A stretch of DNA of 64,000 bases from Parasponia andersonii (lineage: Eukaryota > Streptophyta > Magnoliopsida > Rosales > Cannabaceae): the NCBI GenBank assembly GCA_002914805.1, contig JXTB01000077.1, forward strand, positions 708,656 to 772,655, given 5' to 3'. The first letter of the stretch is position 1. Each line of letters opens with the position of its first letter. The position numbers were made by a program, and so were the translations under genes. The notes beneath the pieces are model-generated. The model made no database searches. It was not told where the DNA came from and saw nothing but the letters and a program-made list of their open reading frames with translations. Shown here piece after piece: positions 25,244 to 37,491 of this stretch.

Positions 25244-25462
25244 ATGGCCCAACATGGACCGAGACTGGTGGTCCCCATCGACGTGAAGAGGAAGCCCCTG
25301 GAACAGAAGGTTCCCCTCCACAACCGGTGGCACCCGGAAATACCGCCCGTGGCGGAGGCGGCGGTCGGAGAGGTTTTCAGGGTTGAGATGGTGGATTTTA
25401 GCGGCGGCGGTATTACCAAGGAGTACACCGCAAAAGACATCAAATTTGCTGACCCTTTCATT
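25244..25462 (+). CDS. IAMH: Formamidase-type distal first exon A1 (73 codons, intact)
   Basis: The ATG at 25244 opens 73 codons that match the N terminus of plant formamidases: PRLVVPIDVK, QKVPLHNRWHPEIPPVAEA, GEVFRVEMVDFSGGGITKEY, ending ADPFI before the donor ATT|GTGAGT at 25463. It is about 2.4 kb upstream of the complete gene at 27900-30533, which has its own first exon. Its end is phase 0, the same as exon B1, so it could be spliced to exon 2 at 28329. The related exon A2 at 38068 in the second unit is also intact; the two differ by conservative substitutions. It is either an alternative first exon or the remnant of a third gene whose body was lost. The frame is intact; expression is not shown. 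Confidence 0.7.
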
Positions 25463-27035
25463 GTGAGTTTCCTGTTTCATGTCGTTTCCTTTGTTTATAA
25501 GTTGTAATCTTAGTTTGATGTGAGTTCGAGCGAACGAGATCAAATATGCTAACCCTTGTTTGTCAGGGGACCACTTTTTGAACATCTTCCCTTAATTCTC
25601 AATTTAGTTAGGTTTGATTAAGTTTAAAGCAAAAACAGACTCTATAATTTCTACGTTCGCAAAGTTAAGATTTTTTAGATACCTATGGCTCCAACGTTAT
25701 TGGACTCCAAGAGAAGTGGTGTCTATAGGCTTAAATAGCTTCACAACCGTTGATTAAAGTAGTTGTGTTATAATTAAAGGTTTATGACTCTGCATTAGAC
25801 ATAAAATTCATAGGCGGTTTTCAATTTTTTTTTTTTTAATTTTAATTTTTTTCAAAAATTGTGTCGTGTAAATTCCGATTCGCTATGCCTAAATACACAA
25901 GTCGGACGTAGCCCAGCACTTACGCCATCCTGTAGCATGGTCGGACACCATTTCGTGTAGTGGTATGCCAGATATTTTTTTATTTTTTTTATTTTTTTTA
26001 TTTTAGCAATGCTTATATTTTGCAAACTATATTGAGAAAATAACTCAACTCACTTCTACAGAAAATCATTTTAAGGATGATTACTAACCGCTGTTAAAGG
26101 CACAACGTAACAATATAGTGTCATAACATACAGTAGTTTTTGAATAATATTACATACGTTGACAAACTGTATTAAAATAATAATTCCACTTGTTATATTA
26201 TTATTATTTGTCAATACTTTATGCTCTTTTTCTTACTCTACTCATCATATCACTAAATCGTCAGATCATTTAATTTGTTTTTTCAAGATGATAGATGTTT
26301 AGCATTTTTCATAGTTTTTTTTTTTTTTTTAAAGCTATGGTTTTTGTTGTTGTGCTTAACGAGTAGACCCGTCTATTTGACATCTCTTTCTCACAAGTAC
26401 ATGAATTAGCCCTTAATGAATAGCCAACTTTTAGTTCTTCCCCCACCACCTCAGTTCGGCAGTCAATGCACAAATCATCCACCTTTAAGAAGGGAGGGAA
26501 AAAAAAAAAAATCATCACTGTAATCATCGACGTAGCATAAAAATAATGACAGCTCAACTGAAATAAAGTAATCCAGAAAAATTGCCTCTATTCTTCCCTA
26601 GTATGACAAAGTTCAAATCGAACTTGAATAATCAACGACGTAGCATAAAAAATAATGACTAAATTGAACAATTCTAGAAATAATCATTGAAAATGGCTTC
26701 TTGCCCCTAACACCAAAAGTTCAAAGCGAACAAAAGTTTCCGACGATGTAGGAACTCCGGAACTCATGAATTGATCATCTCCCTAAACAAGTCCAAAAAG
26801 TAGTCCTCTAAATGGCTTCTCCCCTTAATATATGACACCAAAAATCTTCCCATCAAACTACAAGTTCGTATGTATTAGTCCCACTCATTTATGACGAGCT
26901 TAGAAAAATCGACACTCTGTGGTCCCTATTGAGTAATATCGAACTTCAATCCGAAAACGAAAATCCCAACTGTGATTTTTTGTCATTCTTGTAAGTCTTC
27001 TTCATATTAACTAGCTTAGCTCTCCCATTATAAGC
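25463..27035. other. Non-coding interval between first exons A1 and A1'
   Basis: No gene is visible. The stretch around 25870-25975 is more GC-rich (gtcggacgtagcccagcac) and may be a transposon remnant, but I could not define ends. T-rich and ttttatttt runs occur at 25826-26005. The bases just before 27036 resemble the flank of A2. Confidence 0.5.
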
Positions 27036-27255
27036 ATGGCTAAATATGGTCCAAGTATGGTGGTGCCCATCGATGTGAAGAAGCCGCCACCGGAACAGAA
27101 AGTTCCCTCTTCACACCCGGTGGCACCGGGGCATACCGCCCGTGGCGGAGGCGGTGGTCGAAGAGGTTTTCAGGCTTGAGATGGTTGATTTTGGTGGCGG
27201 TAGTATTAGTAAGGACTACGCTGACGACGACAAACATGTTTGACACTTCCATAGT
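27036..27255 (+). pseudogene. Frameshifted formamidase first exon A1'
   Basis: Starts ATG with MAKYGPSMVVPIDVKK, like A1 and A2. Small insertions and deletions after EQKVP put the conserved HNRWHP block out of frame. It returns near RLEMVDFGGGSISKDY and reaches a donor-like atagtgagt at the same place as the other A exons. It is a dead third copy of the type A exon within unit 1. Confidence 0.8.
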
Positions 27256-27785
27256 GAGTTTTTTCGTAATATAATAGTCGTTTACTCTTTTTGTCATGTT
27301 AAAACATGCTTACTCTTTTTAGCTATATAATCATAGTAAATAAAGATTTGAGTTTTCTGGCAACTTTCAGAAGGTTGACTAGAAACCACAACCGTAATGG
27401 CCAATACTACACATAAATATAACTTGACTTATGAGACAATATTATATGTAATCAGTACAACAACGTATTCCCTAGATTACTAGGCAAATGTTAAGTACAA
27501 AGTATATTGTGGATTTCAAAAATATAACATACATCATTTTTAATTGTTTTTCCAACAAAAAAAGATCAAGAAAAGATGTCAAAAAGACAAATCAACGATA
27601 CGATCGATGGAGATTTTATCTCTATTTTCTTTTTGGCTGGAAAAGTGTGCAGAGATTTATAATCAAATGAAATCACATGTTTTAACATCACCCATCTCCA
27701 GAATATCTCTAATCTTGATCCTGTGACATGTTTGATTATTGTCCTATACCGAATGGTTGTCAGGGGGACCATATTGACCCAATAA

Positions 27786-27791
27786 TATAAA
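27786..27791 (+). promoter_or_regulatory. Candidate TATA box of formamidase exon B1
   Basis: TATAAA lies in aatataaaccagtcccatct-like sequence 109 bases before the exon B1 ATG. The same block (atataaaccagtcccatctc) is kept in unit 2 at 38898-38915, while most flanking sequence has diverged. That argues for a shared core promoter. Confidence 0.55.
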
Positions 27792-27899
27792 CCAGTCCCA
27801 TCTCCCAATTTAGTTAGCCAAGTCAAATAAGTGTAAAGCAAACAACTCTAATCTCTCTGTTCCTCAGTTCGAGTCCTTGTTCTACTAGTTATAATACCT

Positions 27900-29975
27900 A
27901 TGGCTCCCCTGACCAAAAAACTAGTAGTGCCCGTGGACTTGAAAAGCAAGCCATGGCAGCAGAAGGTGCCGCTTCACAACCGTTGGCACCCTCAGATTCC
28001 AGCGGTGGCCGAGGCTAAAACTGGTGAGGTCTTTAGAGTAGAGATAGTTGATTGGACGGGTGGTGCTATCAAAGAAGATAACTCGGCCTTAGATGTTAAA
28101 TCCATAGACCTCTCAACTGTAAGTGCATTTCTGTATGTAAAAGATCTCCAAAGCTTTAAAGACAAAAAGAACTTAATAAAGATGGTACAAACCATCAACT
28201 GTTATCTGATGATGTATTGTTAGTTATCTTATTTTTTTTTTAATTAGGAGGAAATCCACTACTCACTCCGAAAGTTTAACTATGTATGAGAAATTATCAA
28301 AAGGTTACAAAGTAATTGGACCGTGCAGGTTCATTACCTTAGTGGGCCAATAAGAATAGTGGACAAAGATGGGATACCAGCCAAGCCAGGGGATCTTCTG
28401 GCAGTTGAAATATGCAACTTGGGTCCACTCCAAGGAGATGAATGGGGTTTTACAGCCACGTTTGATAGAGAAAATGGTGGTGGTTTTCTGACTGATCATT
28501 TTCCTGCTGCAACCAAAGCTATTTGGTATTTTGAAGGAATATATGCCTACTCTCCTCAAATACCAGGTGACTTCTGTAACTATTTCGTCTCCTCTTACTT
28601 TTGCCATTAATTATTGAGTCAAACATAACAATACTTTCTAATGGTGATATCTAAACAGGAGTAAGATTTCCAGGTTTGACTCACCCGGGAATAATCGGAA
28701 CAGCTCCATCACATGAACTCCTTAATATTTGGAATGAGAGGGAAAGACAGCTTGTTGAGAATGGAGTTGAGTCTTTCAAACTTTGTGAAGTTTTGCATCA
28801 ACGACCATTGGCCAGCTTACCAACAACAAAAGGTTGTGTCCTTGGAAAGGTAGGGACTCGATGAACAGCACCTCATCTATGAACCTACTAAAGTAACCGC
28901 AACCAAAGTTTCAATTCACACGCTAATATATCACAATACAATTAGTTTTAAGAACAATTAGCTGCTTTCTTTAGAACTGAACTTGAACAATCTAGCTTCT
29001 AAAATCTAATCATTTAACACATAGTTTTTATGCGTATAAAGATCCAAGAGGGTACTCCTGAATGGGAGAAGATAGCTAGCGAGGCTGCAAGAACAATACC
29101 AGGAAGAGAAAATGGTGGGAATTGTGACATAAAAAACCTCAGCAGAGGGTCAAAAATCTACCTCCCTGTATTCGTGGAGGGAGCCAATCTCAGCACTGGT
29201 GACATGCATTTTTCTCAGGGCGATGGCGAGGTCTCGTTCTGTGGGGCAATTGAGATGAGTGGCTTTCTGGATCTCAAGTATGAATATTTCGTACTTATAT
29301 CTCTCCCACTTACTATAATCATTTGAGCTTAAATTTTCAGAAAGGCATTGGAAATGTAGCAAAACTAGTTTCCTTCCAACTTGGTTTGGAATTTCAGCAA
29401 ATCCCGTAACTATGGTGTTTTTATACTAAAAATGATTGCATACATAGACCGAAAACAAGCTGTAAGAAATGTAAGAACTGAATTACAGAAGAACGAAATT
29501 TTCAAGTGCAGTCTAGTTCTGTCTTAAGCACATCCTTTGAGTTTTCTCTTCTCCATCAAAATGTATTAAGTGCAGACGACATTATATGTCTCTGTTTCAC
29601 GTATGCTTTCATGTGTTTTCTTTTTCGAATAAATAAATTTCATGCGGTATTTACGAAAGGAAATACTGATTGTAACACTAGTATCAGGTGTGAGATTATA
29701 AGGGGCGGTATGAAGGAGTATCTGACACCAATGGGGCCAACTCCTCTTCATGTAAACCCAATATTTGAGATAGGCCCAGTTGAACCAAGATTCTCAGAAT
29801 GGCTTGTCTTTGAAGGTATAAGCGTTGATGAGAGTGGGAGGCAGCACTATCTTGACGCAACTGTGGCTTACAAGCGTGCAGTACTCAATGCCATTGACTA
29901 CATCTCCAAATTTGGATATTCCAAAGAACAGGTATTCACACATACATCTATACATGAGCGCGCACACACACAGAC

Positions 29976-30012
<37 letters not shown>

Positions 30013-30533
30013 TATATATATTCTTTTGCACTATTACTCTTGTGAAAAATGGCATCAAGATATATAGCAATGCCAAATTATTGTCTTAATTTACTGATGA
30101 AGAATGTGTATACTTGGCGAGAGTTCAGGTGTACCTTCTCTTGTCCTGCTGCCCATGTGAAGGGAGGATCTCAGGAATAGTTGACTCCCCAAATGCTGTT
30201 GCAACCCTGGCAATCCCAACAGCCATATTTGATCAGGTGCTTATACTTCTTTCTAACCTACTTGAAGGGTATCTCACAAAAGTTTTCTGAGAAAAACCGA
30301 AAAAAAGAAAACGAAAAAAGAGTACGTGACAGATAGTATTATGGAACATAGGTGATATCATTTGCAATGAAGATGGTCTAACAATGTTAATTCTGCGTCT
30401 CCAGGATATTCGTCCAAAAGCCAGCAAGGTGCCGGTGGGGCCCCGGGTAGTGAGGAAACCAGATGTCCTGAAATGTAGTTATGATGGAAATTTGCCAACA
30501 ACAAAGAACCCTTGCTCTAGTTCCAACTCCTAA
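27900..30533 (+). CDS. IAMH: Formamidase / indole-3-acetamide hydrolase, copy 1 (FmdA_AmdA family)
   Basis: Seven exons: 27900-28118, 28329-28566, 28659-28849, 29042-29277, 29688-29931, 30129-30236 and 30405-30533, all with GT-AG introns. The sum is 1365 nt, 454 residues, the usual plant length. Conserved blocks in order: VPLHNRWHPQIPAVAEA, HYLSGPIRIVDKDGIPAKPG, YSPQIPGVRFPGLTHPGIIG, GDMHFSQGDGE (about 269-279), IIRGGMKEYLTPMG, LLLSCCPCEGRISGIVDSPN, and KPDVLKCSYDGNLP near the end. The family hydrolyses short amides; the Arabidopsis members IAMH1 and IAMH2, also a tandem pair, convert indole-3-acetamide to auxin. The substrate here is inferred. No transit peptide is seen, so it is probably cytosolic. 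An AATAAA at about 30609 lies downstream of the stop. The frame is unbroken with exon B1; exon A1 is a possible alternative start. Confidence 0.93.
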
Positions 30534-30929
30534 ATCTCATCAAGAAAGCATACAAAATGCTTCTTTATCTGCAATTTAGAGCTTGGGATTTGAGTTTCTT
30601 AATGCTGAATAAAAGGTGAAACTGATTTGTTGCCGATATCTTGTATCTCTTTTAGTTTCATTTTTCTATATTTTAATATGGGTAAGCAATACAGTCACAA
30701 ATTACTAATGACAACTCCCATAAAATACTATTGTGTTTGTGTGGAAGAATATGTGCATCTCAACCATTGGCTTACATGTAGTCCAAGAGAGACAAACATG
30801 TCTAGTAGGTACTTAATTAAGGGCGATAAGCAGAATTCATATCAGAACATATAATTCATAATAATTATTCCCCAATTTTTTTCCAATCTAATAGTGGGAA
30901 ACATGTAGCAAGGGAGGGGCTGGGCACCT

Positions 30930-31795
30930 CTGCTATGGTGCACTCAGGTAGTATAATGAAAGCGTTCAATGGTGTTTTGGAGATGGAGACTGAATTCCGA
31001 AAGACGACAGCCAAAGATCTAAAATCAAATTAAGGGAAGTCCAAGACTCGAATAATGGGATTAAGAAAAACTAGAGTACACAAAAGAGCTAGGAAGAGGA
31101 GAAAACCAAAGGAGGACAAATTTTAGAAGATAAAGGCCAAGATAATGTTTGCATTATGTGAAAAAAGAAAACACCAAATTCTAAATGCCTATCTATGTTA
31201 GAAACCTACAGACGATAATCATTCAAATCTGCTCAGTTTGAAATAGTATAAAAAGAAATCTGTAGTAACAGGTTTATATCAGAATAAGCTTTCTTTGATT
31301 GACAAGCTCACGTCAGAATAAGGCAATAAGCCGTCTTTGAATAAGAAACTCATATCAGCAGAATCAGCGAGAATTTTTTGCTGTTAACAGAAGATTTTAG
31401 CCATACCTGATGCCTTGATTTTGTATTATCAACTCCCTCATTTTTTTCCCCATGGCATGAATGGAGCAAGCTCTCAGTTCAACTTCCTCAGCCTCAATTT
31501 TGTTAGCAAGGATTGGACTATACTTCAGCACACCAAGATGCCTAAGAAATCATTCTCTAAATTTAAATAATATCTCACTCTTTTATTAGTAAGGAGTACT
31601 AAATACAAAAATACTTTATAGGATAATTGAGCCAATGTCATTTTATTTTACATATTCTTGACCCTGGAATGGACCTCATATATCTGCACCAATTATCCCA
31701 GCTCTTTTATAAAAAGAATATACCTAGTGTCCTTAATAGTGTGAGTGGTCTCAAAACCTTTGCGATGAAAGCTTTTCCACTTTAATTCCAATGTT
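30930..31795 (-). pseudogene. Truncated QNG1 3' fragment (duplicated, broken)
   Basis: The segment 30938-31025 resembles the last exon of the intact QNG1 gene (42640-42732) and 31407-31765 resembles its penultimate exon (43118-43446), same strand and order. The last-exon copy gains a stop after the conserved HH. The penultimate copy has deletions plus an unrelated AT-rich insert (about 31556-31620). Nothing of the five upstream exons is present: similarity stops before the copia element that begins at 31801. It arose with the formamidase duplication: in both units a plus-strand formamidase is followed by the QNG1 tail on the minus strand. Confidence 0.85.
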
Positions 31796-31800
31796 TGAAA
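31796..31800. repeat. Target-site duplication of copia 1, left copy
   Basis: TGAAA immediately left of the first LTR equals TGAAA at 37183-37187 immediately right of the second LTR, the 5-bp duplication expected for LTR retrotransposon integration. Confidence 0.75.
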
Positions 31801-32316
31801 TATTAGGAGATTGGTTTGCGGAAACGATAATACGAAATAAAAATACGAGTTGTAAAAATTTAGGTAAAATGAAAAAAATAAGGCATACAAAATATTTAAC
31901 ATGGTTCATCTAATTTAGGCTACGTCTACATATAAATTTATGAAGAATTTCATTATGAAAAGGAGATTACAACTCACTTCTCTCTAAATATAAAGAGAGA
32001 CCAAAAGAACTTTTCTCTCTTGAAATAAGATAAAATACTCTCTAAATAATTTAAGAGAAAATAAATGAGACACTAAGAGTAATTACTAATCTTGAATTCT
32101 CTCTTAAAAGGAAGAGGAGATATTGAGAATAGGACACAAATGAAGATGTAGAGAGGGTTATTTATAGTTGAGCCCCTCTCCCTAATGCATCCCATTTTTC
32201 CTTTTTTTTTTTCTTTGGTCAATAATGGTGGCACCTTGGTTGGTACCACACCTTCAACAATGACTGCTGCATTGAATGTAGTCCAAGCCACATGATTTGA
32301 CCATGCATATACAACA
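31801..32316 (-). repeat. Copia 1 LTR (3' LTR with respect to the element)
   Basis: Matches 36669-37182. On the minus strand it starts TGTTGTATATGCATGGTC. The two LTRs differ at many positions, so the insertion is fairly old. Confidence 0.9.
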
Positions 32317-35300
32317 TTCTCCTATTTGAAGGCTTAATTTTAATCATGTCTTCATCCTTGATAAATCTTTCTTTTCTTCCCTTATTATTTTTTTATGCTG
32401 CTTATGTTTCTAATAGACTATATAAGGATCTACATCATTAGAACTTATTAGTATTGATTGGTTTGGTTAAAGCATCTGCTAGGTTCTCTTTAGTGTGAAT
32501 CTTCTTCATATCCATACTTCCATCTTCTACTACTTTTCGAATAAAGTGATACTGAACACCTATGTAATTTGTCCTAGAATGAAAGAATGGATTCTTTGCG
32601 ATATGCAAGGCACTCTGACTGTCACAAAATAAAGGAATTTTTCTTGTTTATGTCTGAGCTTCTCCAATAACTTTTGAATCCAAATAGCCTCTTTGCAAGC
32701 TTATGTAGCCACCATATATTCTATTTCTGTTGTAGATAAAGTCACAATAATTTGCTATTTCGAAATCTAGCTTACAGCTTCTTCTACAAGAGTGGACACA
32801 TAGCCTATAGTAGATTCTCTTTTATCAAGATCACCTGCAAAATCTAAATCAACATATCTTTTGATAGTAAATTCTGATTCTTCGTAACATAATGTAGCAT
32901 CTAAGATTCTTTTAATGTATCTCAGAATCTTCTTCACAGTATTTTAATGCTCTCTATCAAGATTCGCCATATACCGAATAACCGCTCTCACTGCTTATGC
33001 AATGTCTGGTCTTGTACATATCATAGCAAATATTAAGCTTCCCATCACTGATGCATATGATACTGAGATATTTTAATCATCTCTGCTTCATTGCTAGGAC
33101 ATATCTCAAAGGATAATTTGAAGTTAATAAGAAGTGGGGTATTAATTGGCTTACAATCTTATATATTAAAGCGTCGTAATATTTTCTTCAAATAATTCTT
33201 TTAAGAAAGCCAAATCTTCCTATTATTTCTGTCTCAATGAATTTACATCCTTAGAATCTTGTTTGTTGGTCCCAAGTCCTTCAAATCGATTTCCCTAGTC
33301 AACTGTGCCTTCAATTCTTGTACTTGACCTTTGTTTGGGCTTGCTACCAACATATCGTCCACGTACAACAATAAGATAATGAAGTCATTATCTTTATCAA
33401 ACCTTTTGAAGTATGTATAGTAGTTTAAACTGAGTCTGTTATACTTAAGGCTTATGATGAAGGAATCAAATCTCTTATACTAACACCCAATGCCTGTTTG
33501 AGACTATATAAAGATTTGTTTAATCTGCAAGCCAAGTTCTCATTACTTGTTTTAGTAAAACCTTCTAGTTGGAGAATATAAATTTTTTCAAAAATAGTTT
33601 TCACATCTAGCTATTCTTGATGTAAGTCAAACGTAGTACATGTCATCAGAACAAGTCTAACTGTTATGACTCGAACTACTGGTAAAATTATCTCGTTGAA
33701 GTCAATACATTCTTTCTGAACATATTCCTTTACCACCAATTTCGCACGATACTGCTCCATTGATCATTACTATCACGCTTGATCTTATAGACCCATGTGT
33801 TTCCAATAGCTTTCCTTCCTTATGGTAGCGAAACAAGATCCCATGTCTTATTTTTGTGAAGGGTTTCAATCTCTTCTTATATTGTTGTCATCTACAAAGA
33901 TACAACTGGGCTTTTGGTAGCCTCATGGAAAATTGTTGGTTCTTCATCCTCTGTTAGAAGGCAGTATATAATGTTGCTCTCAGTGACATAATCAGATTGC
34001 CACACTGGTGACCTCTTTTTATAAGTCGACTGGCGGATCTTAGAAGCCTCATCTTCGACTAGTTCTTCTATTTCGTATTCTGGTGCTGCTTCAAAAGAAT
34101 CTAAATCTTCAATATTCTTTTGTACCTAAATTATAGTAGATTCTAGATTGCTATCGTGCCCCTTTTCTTGTAGTTCATTTTCTACAAATATCATCTACTG
34201 ATGACAACCTTATGGGCAGTGGGATCTTATAGCGATACTCCTTGACTCCATCAATATATCCTATGAATACATATTTTCTAGACTTTGAATCTAGTTTTAT
34301 GATTTCTTGAGTAATGTACATCATGTACACAAGACTTCTAAATATGTATAAGTGAGAATAATCTACTAGCTTACCAGTCTATGTTTCCATCAGTGTCTTT
34401 AGATCAATCATTGTTGATAGAGATCAATTGATCATATATCAGGTGGTTTGACTACTTCTGTCCAAAATACCTTGGATAAACCTACAACTCTCAATATTGC
34501 TCCTGTCCTTTCCAACAAAATTTTGTTCATCCGCTCTATCACTCCATTTTGTTAAGAAGTTTTCACCGTTGTGAACTGTCTTTTGATACTTTCTTATTGA
34601 TAGAAGTTATTAAATTTATCACTTGTATATTCTCCTCCATTATCCATTCTCAAACACTTGATCTTCTTTCCAAATTCAAGCTCTACTTGCGTCTTGAATA
34701 TTTTGAAGACTAAAAACATATTTGTCTTCCTCTTGATAGGATACACTCAATATCTTTTAGAGTAAGCATCAATAAAAGATACGAAGTATCTAGTTTCTCC
34801 TAAGGACATTACTGGTGCTTGTCAAATATCAGAATGAACCAAGTTTTGAACTTTTTTACTTCTAGAACTGGATGTGCTAAACTTTAATCTATGTTGCTTG
34901 CTTATGATATAATGCTCATAAAAAAGGTAAAGATACATTTGTGAGACCAAGAAGCAACCTCTATTCAAAGAGAATTTTCAAGTCTCGTTTCGACATTTGG
35001 TCGAGCTTATGATGCCATATCATCATTGATTTTTTTCCAGAATTTGTTAAAGCAACTGATATCTCTGCTTCCATCAGTGTATCTCTTTTAAGTATGTACT
35101 AATTCACTACGATCTTTTCCACCTTTATTACTACAAGTGCGTCTTTTATGATTTTCATGATCCCATTCTCGATACGAGTTTTACAACTAAGGTTATCTAA
35201 TTATCCCAAAAATAATAGATTTTTCTTTAGACCCTTTGTATATCGCACCTCTTGATTAGTACGAACAATGCTATCATACATTTCATTTTAATGGTACCAA

Positions 35301-35894
35301 TCTCAAGGATCTCTAAGGTATGATCATTACCTATGAACATAGATTCTCCAGAGTCAAATTCATATGTGTGAAATTATTCTCTATGAGAAGTCATATGCCA
35401 TGTTGCTTTTGAATCCACTAACCAAATATTAATGAGCTATCGTCTATCCTTAGAAATTGTTGTTGCTTCGTTGTATATGATTTCTCTATCATTTGAGATA
35501 CTTGTAATATTCTTCTGAGTATTTGATGACTTGGGGTCATTCCCTCTGGAATCTTCATTTTTCTTGAATTTCTAATACTCTCTTTTAACATGTTCTTTCT
35601 TGCCACAGTGATAACACTTAACATCCTTCTTACTTCTTAATTTTGATCTACCATGACTCTGATTCTCACTGAGATCACATTCCGTTGTTCTCTCTCTTAT
35701 TGCCAAAATATCTGCTTACTATGTACTAGCTAATCTGTCTTTTTTGCTCTTACAACGATTTTTTTCTTCGAGAACAATAGCTGTAAAATCATTGAAAACT
35801 AAAGTTGTAGCATTGTTAGTCACATTTATGATGAGCTGATCATACGAATCAGGTAGACTCTGAAGTAAGATTTCTACACGTTCATTATCCTCTA

Positions 35895-36422
35895 TTTTAT
35901 GCTCTATTATTGTGATCTATGAAAATAGAGTGTTGAAGGTGTTGATGTGATCGATCACCGTCGTTGATTCTGCCATCCGAAGGGTATAAAACTTTCTCTT
36001 CAAAAAAATTTTGATGTACAGTGACTTGGTCTAATATTGCTTTGTCAGTGTATCTCATATCTACTTGGTTGACTTATTCTTTTCAATGCTCAACAAAACT
36101 CCATTTGCTAGCACCAGATGTAAGTTAGCGACAGTATTACCATCCATCTCGTCCTACCTTTTATGCTCTATTATTGTGATCTATGAAAATAGAGTGTTGA
36201 AGGTGTTGATGTGATCGATCATCGTCGTTGATTCTGCCATCCGAAGGGTATAAAGCTTTCTCTTCAAAAAAATTTTGATGTACAGTGACTTGGCCTAATA
36301 TTGCTTTGTCAGTGTATCTCATGTCTACTTGGCTGACTTATTCTTTTCAATGCTCAACAAAACTCCATTTGCTAGCACCAGATGTAAGTTAGCGACAGTA
36401 TTGCCATCCATCTCGTCCCACC
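35895..36422. repeat. 264-bp tandem duplication inside copia 1 gag
   Basis: A block from ttttatgctctattattgtg to ctagcaccagatgtaagtta...catctcgtcc is repeated with a period of 264 bases. Only about half a dozen differences are visible between copies. The unit is a multiple of three, so it alone would not shift the gag frame. Confidence 0.9.
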
Positions 36423-36668
36423 TTTTATTATCTACAATCTCAGTAAGTCTTTCCCTAATTACTACTAGGTAATTATCTTTTCTCAATATTGTATTTTCTC
36501 ACCAGAAAGAGAAATTCTCGCATTAAACATTTTAATATCGAATTTCACCGCCATTTTTGTTTACCAGGATTTATTCAATTGCCATAGTTTCATTGTATGT
36601 AAATAGTACCATATAAATGAATAGTACAGATATGTGAACAGTACTCTAACCAATATCTTTGGTACCAC

Positions 36669-37182
36669 TATTAATAAATCGGTTTTACGGAAGTAATAAC
36701 AAGCAGCTAAAATACGAGCTGAAAAAATTTGGGCAAAATGAAAAAAATAAGGCACACAAAAGATTTAACATTGCTTTCCCAATTTAGACTATATCCACAG
36801 ATAATACTGTGAAGAATTTCACTATAAAAATGAGATTACACTTCAATTATCTCTAAATATAAGGAGAGAACAAAAACACATCTCTCTCTCTTGAAATAGG
36901 AAAAAATATTTTCTAAACAATTTAAGAGAAACCAAATGGAATACTAAAAGGAATTCTTAAGTTTGAATTCTCTCTTAAAAAGAAGAGAAAATGTTGAGAA
37001 TAGGATGCAAATGAAGACGTAGAAATGAGTATTTATAGTTAAACCCTTCTATCTTATATATCCCATTTTTTTCTTTTTTTTTGGTCAATAATGATGGTAC
37101 TTTGGTTGGTGCCACACCTTCAACAATGGCTACTGCATTAAATGTGGTCTAAACCACGTTATTTAACCATGCATATACAACA
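36669..37182 (-). repeat. Copia 1 LTR (5' LTR with respect to the element)
   Basis: Direct repeat of 31801-32316, next to the TGGTACCAAAG primer site at 36657-36667, and followed at 37183 by the TGAAA target-site copy. Confidence 0.9.
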
Positions 37183-37454
37183 TGAAATTTCATCATAGTG
37201 CATCTGTGTCGTGCTTTGGCACGACTCGTTATCATCTCGTGTCGTATTATGCCAATGCCAGATTTTTTTTTTTTTTTTTTTTTCCGAGGACATTACTATG
37301 CACAGTTGATAAACCGACGCATTTGATATCTGTAACCATGATAGAAGGATCATTCCTTAACAAGAGACTGAACTTTGCTTTTATCTCACCACTTAAAACA
37401 AAACTATTTCGTTAGATGTCAGTTAAATCCATTCAATATTATACTAATCTTTAA

Positions 37455-37491
<37 letters not shown>

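Larger units (their letters stand above)
31801..37182 (-). mobile_element. Ty1/copia LTR retrotransposon 1, degenerate, flanked by TSD
   Basis: LTRs of about 515 bases (31801-32316 and 36669-37182) flank a minus-strand copia body ordered gag, integrase, RT, RNase H. The minus-strand sequence next to the right LTR is TGGTACCAAAG, close to the initiator-Met primer site TGGTATCAGAG. A purine-rich tract (minus strand tcaaataggagaa, 32317-32329) adjoins the left LTR. Motifs on the minus strand: gag zinc knuckle KCYHCGKKEHVKRE (about 35575-35620), RT YVDDMLVASP (about 33340-33370), and RNase H IPLFCDSQSALHIAKNP (about 32580-32640). Many stops and frameshifts show it is dead. It contains a 264-base internal tandem duplication. 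The flanking TGAAA duplication shows a simple insertion. Confidence 0.92.

Noticed and set aside
27860..27900. tRNA-like B-box word (gttcgagtcc) before formamidase exon B1
   Set aside because: No matching A box, no cloverleaf; it lies in the 5' leader shared by both units.
29506..30045. Formamidase frame extended on both sides of exon 5
   Set aside because: The extensions are intron sequence; splice sites at 29688 and 29931 match copy 2 and the family.
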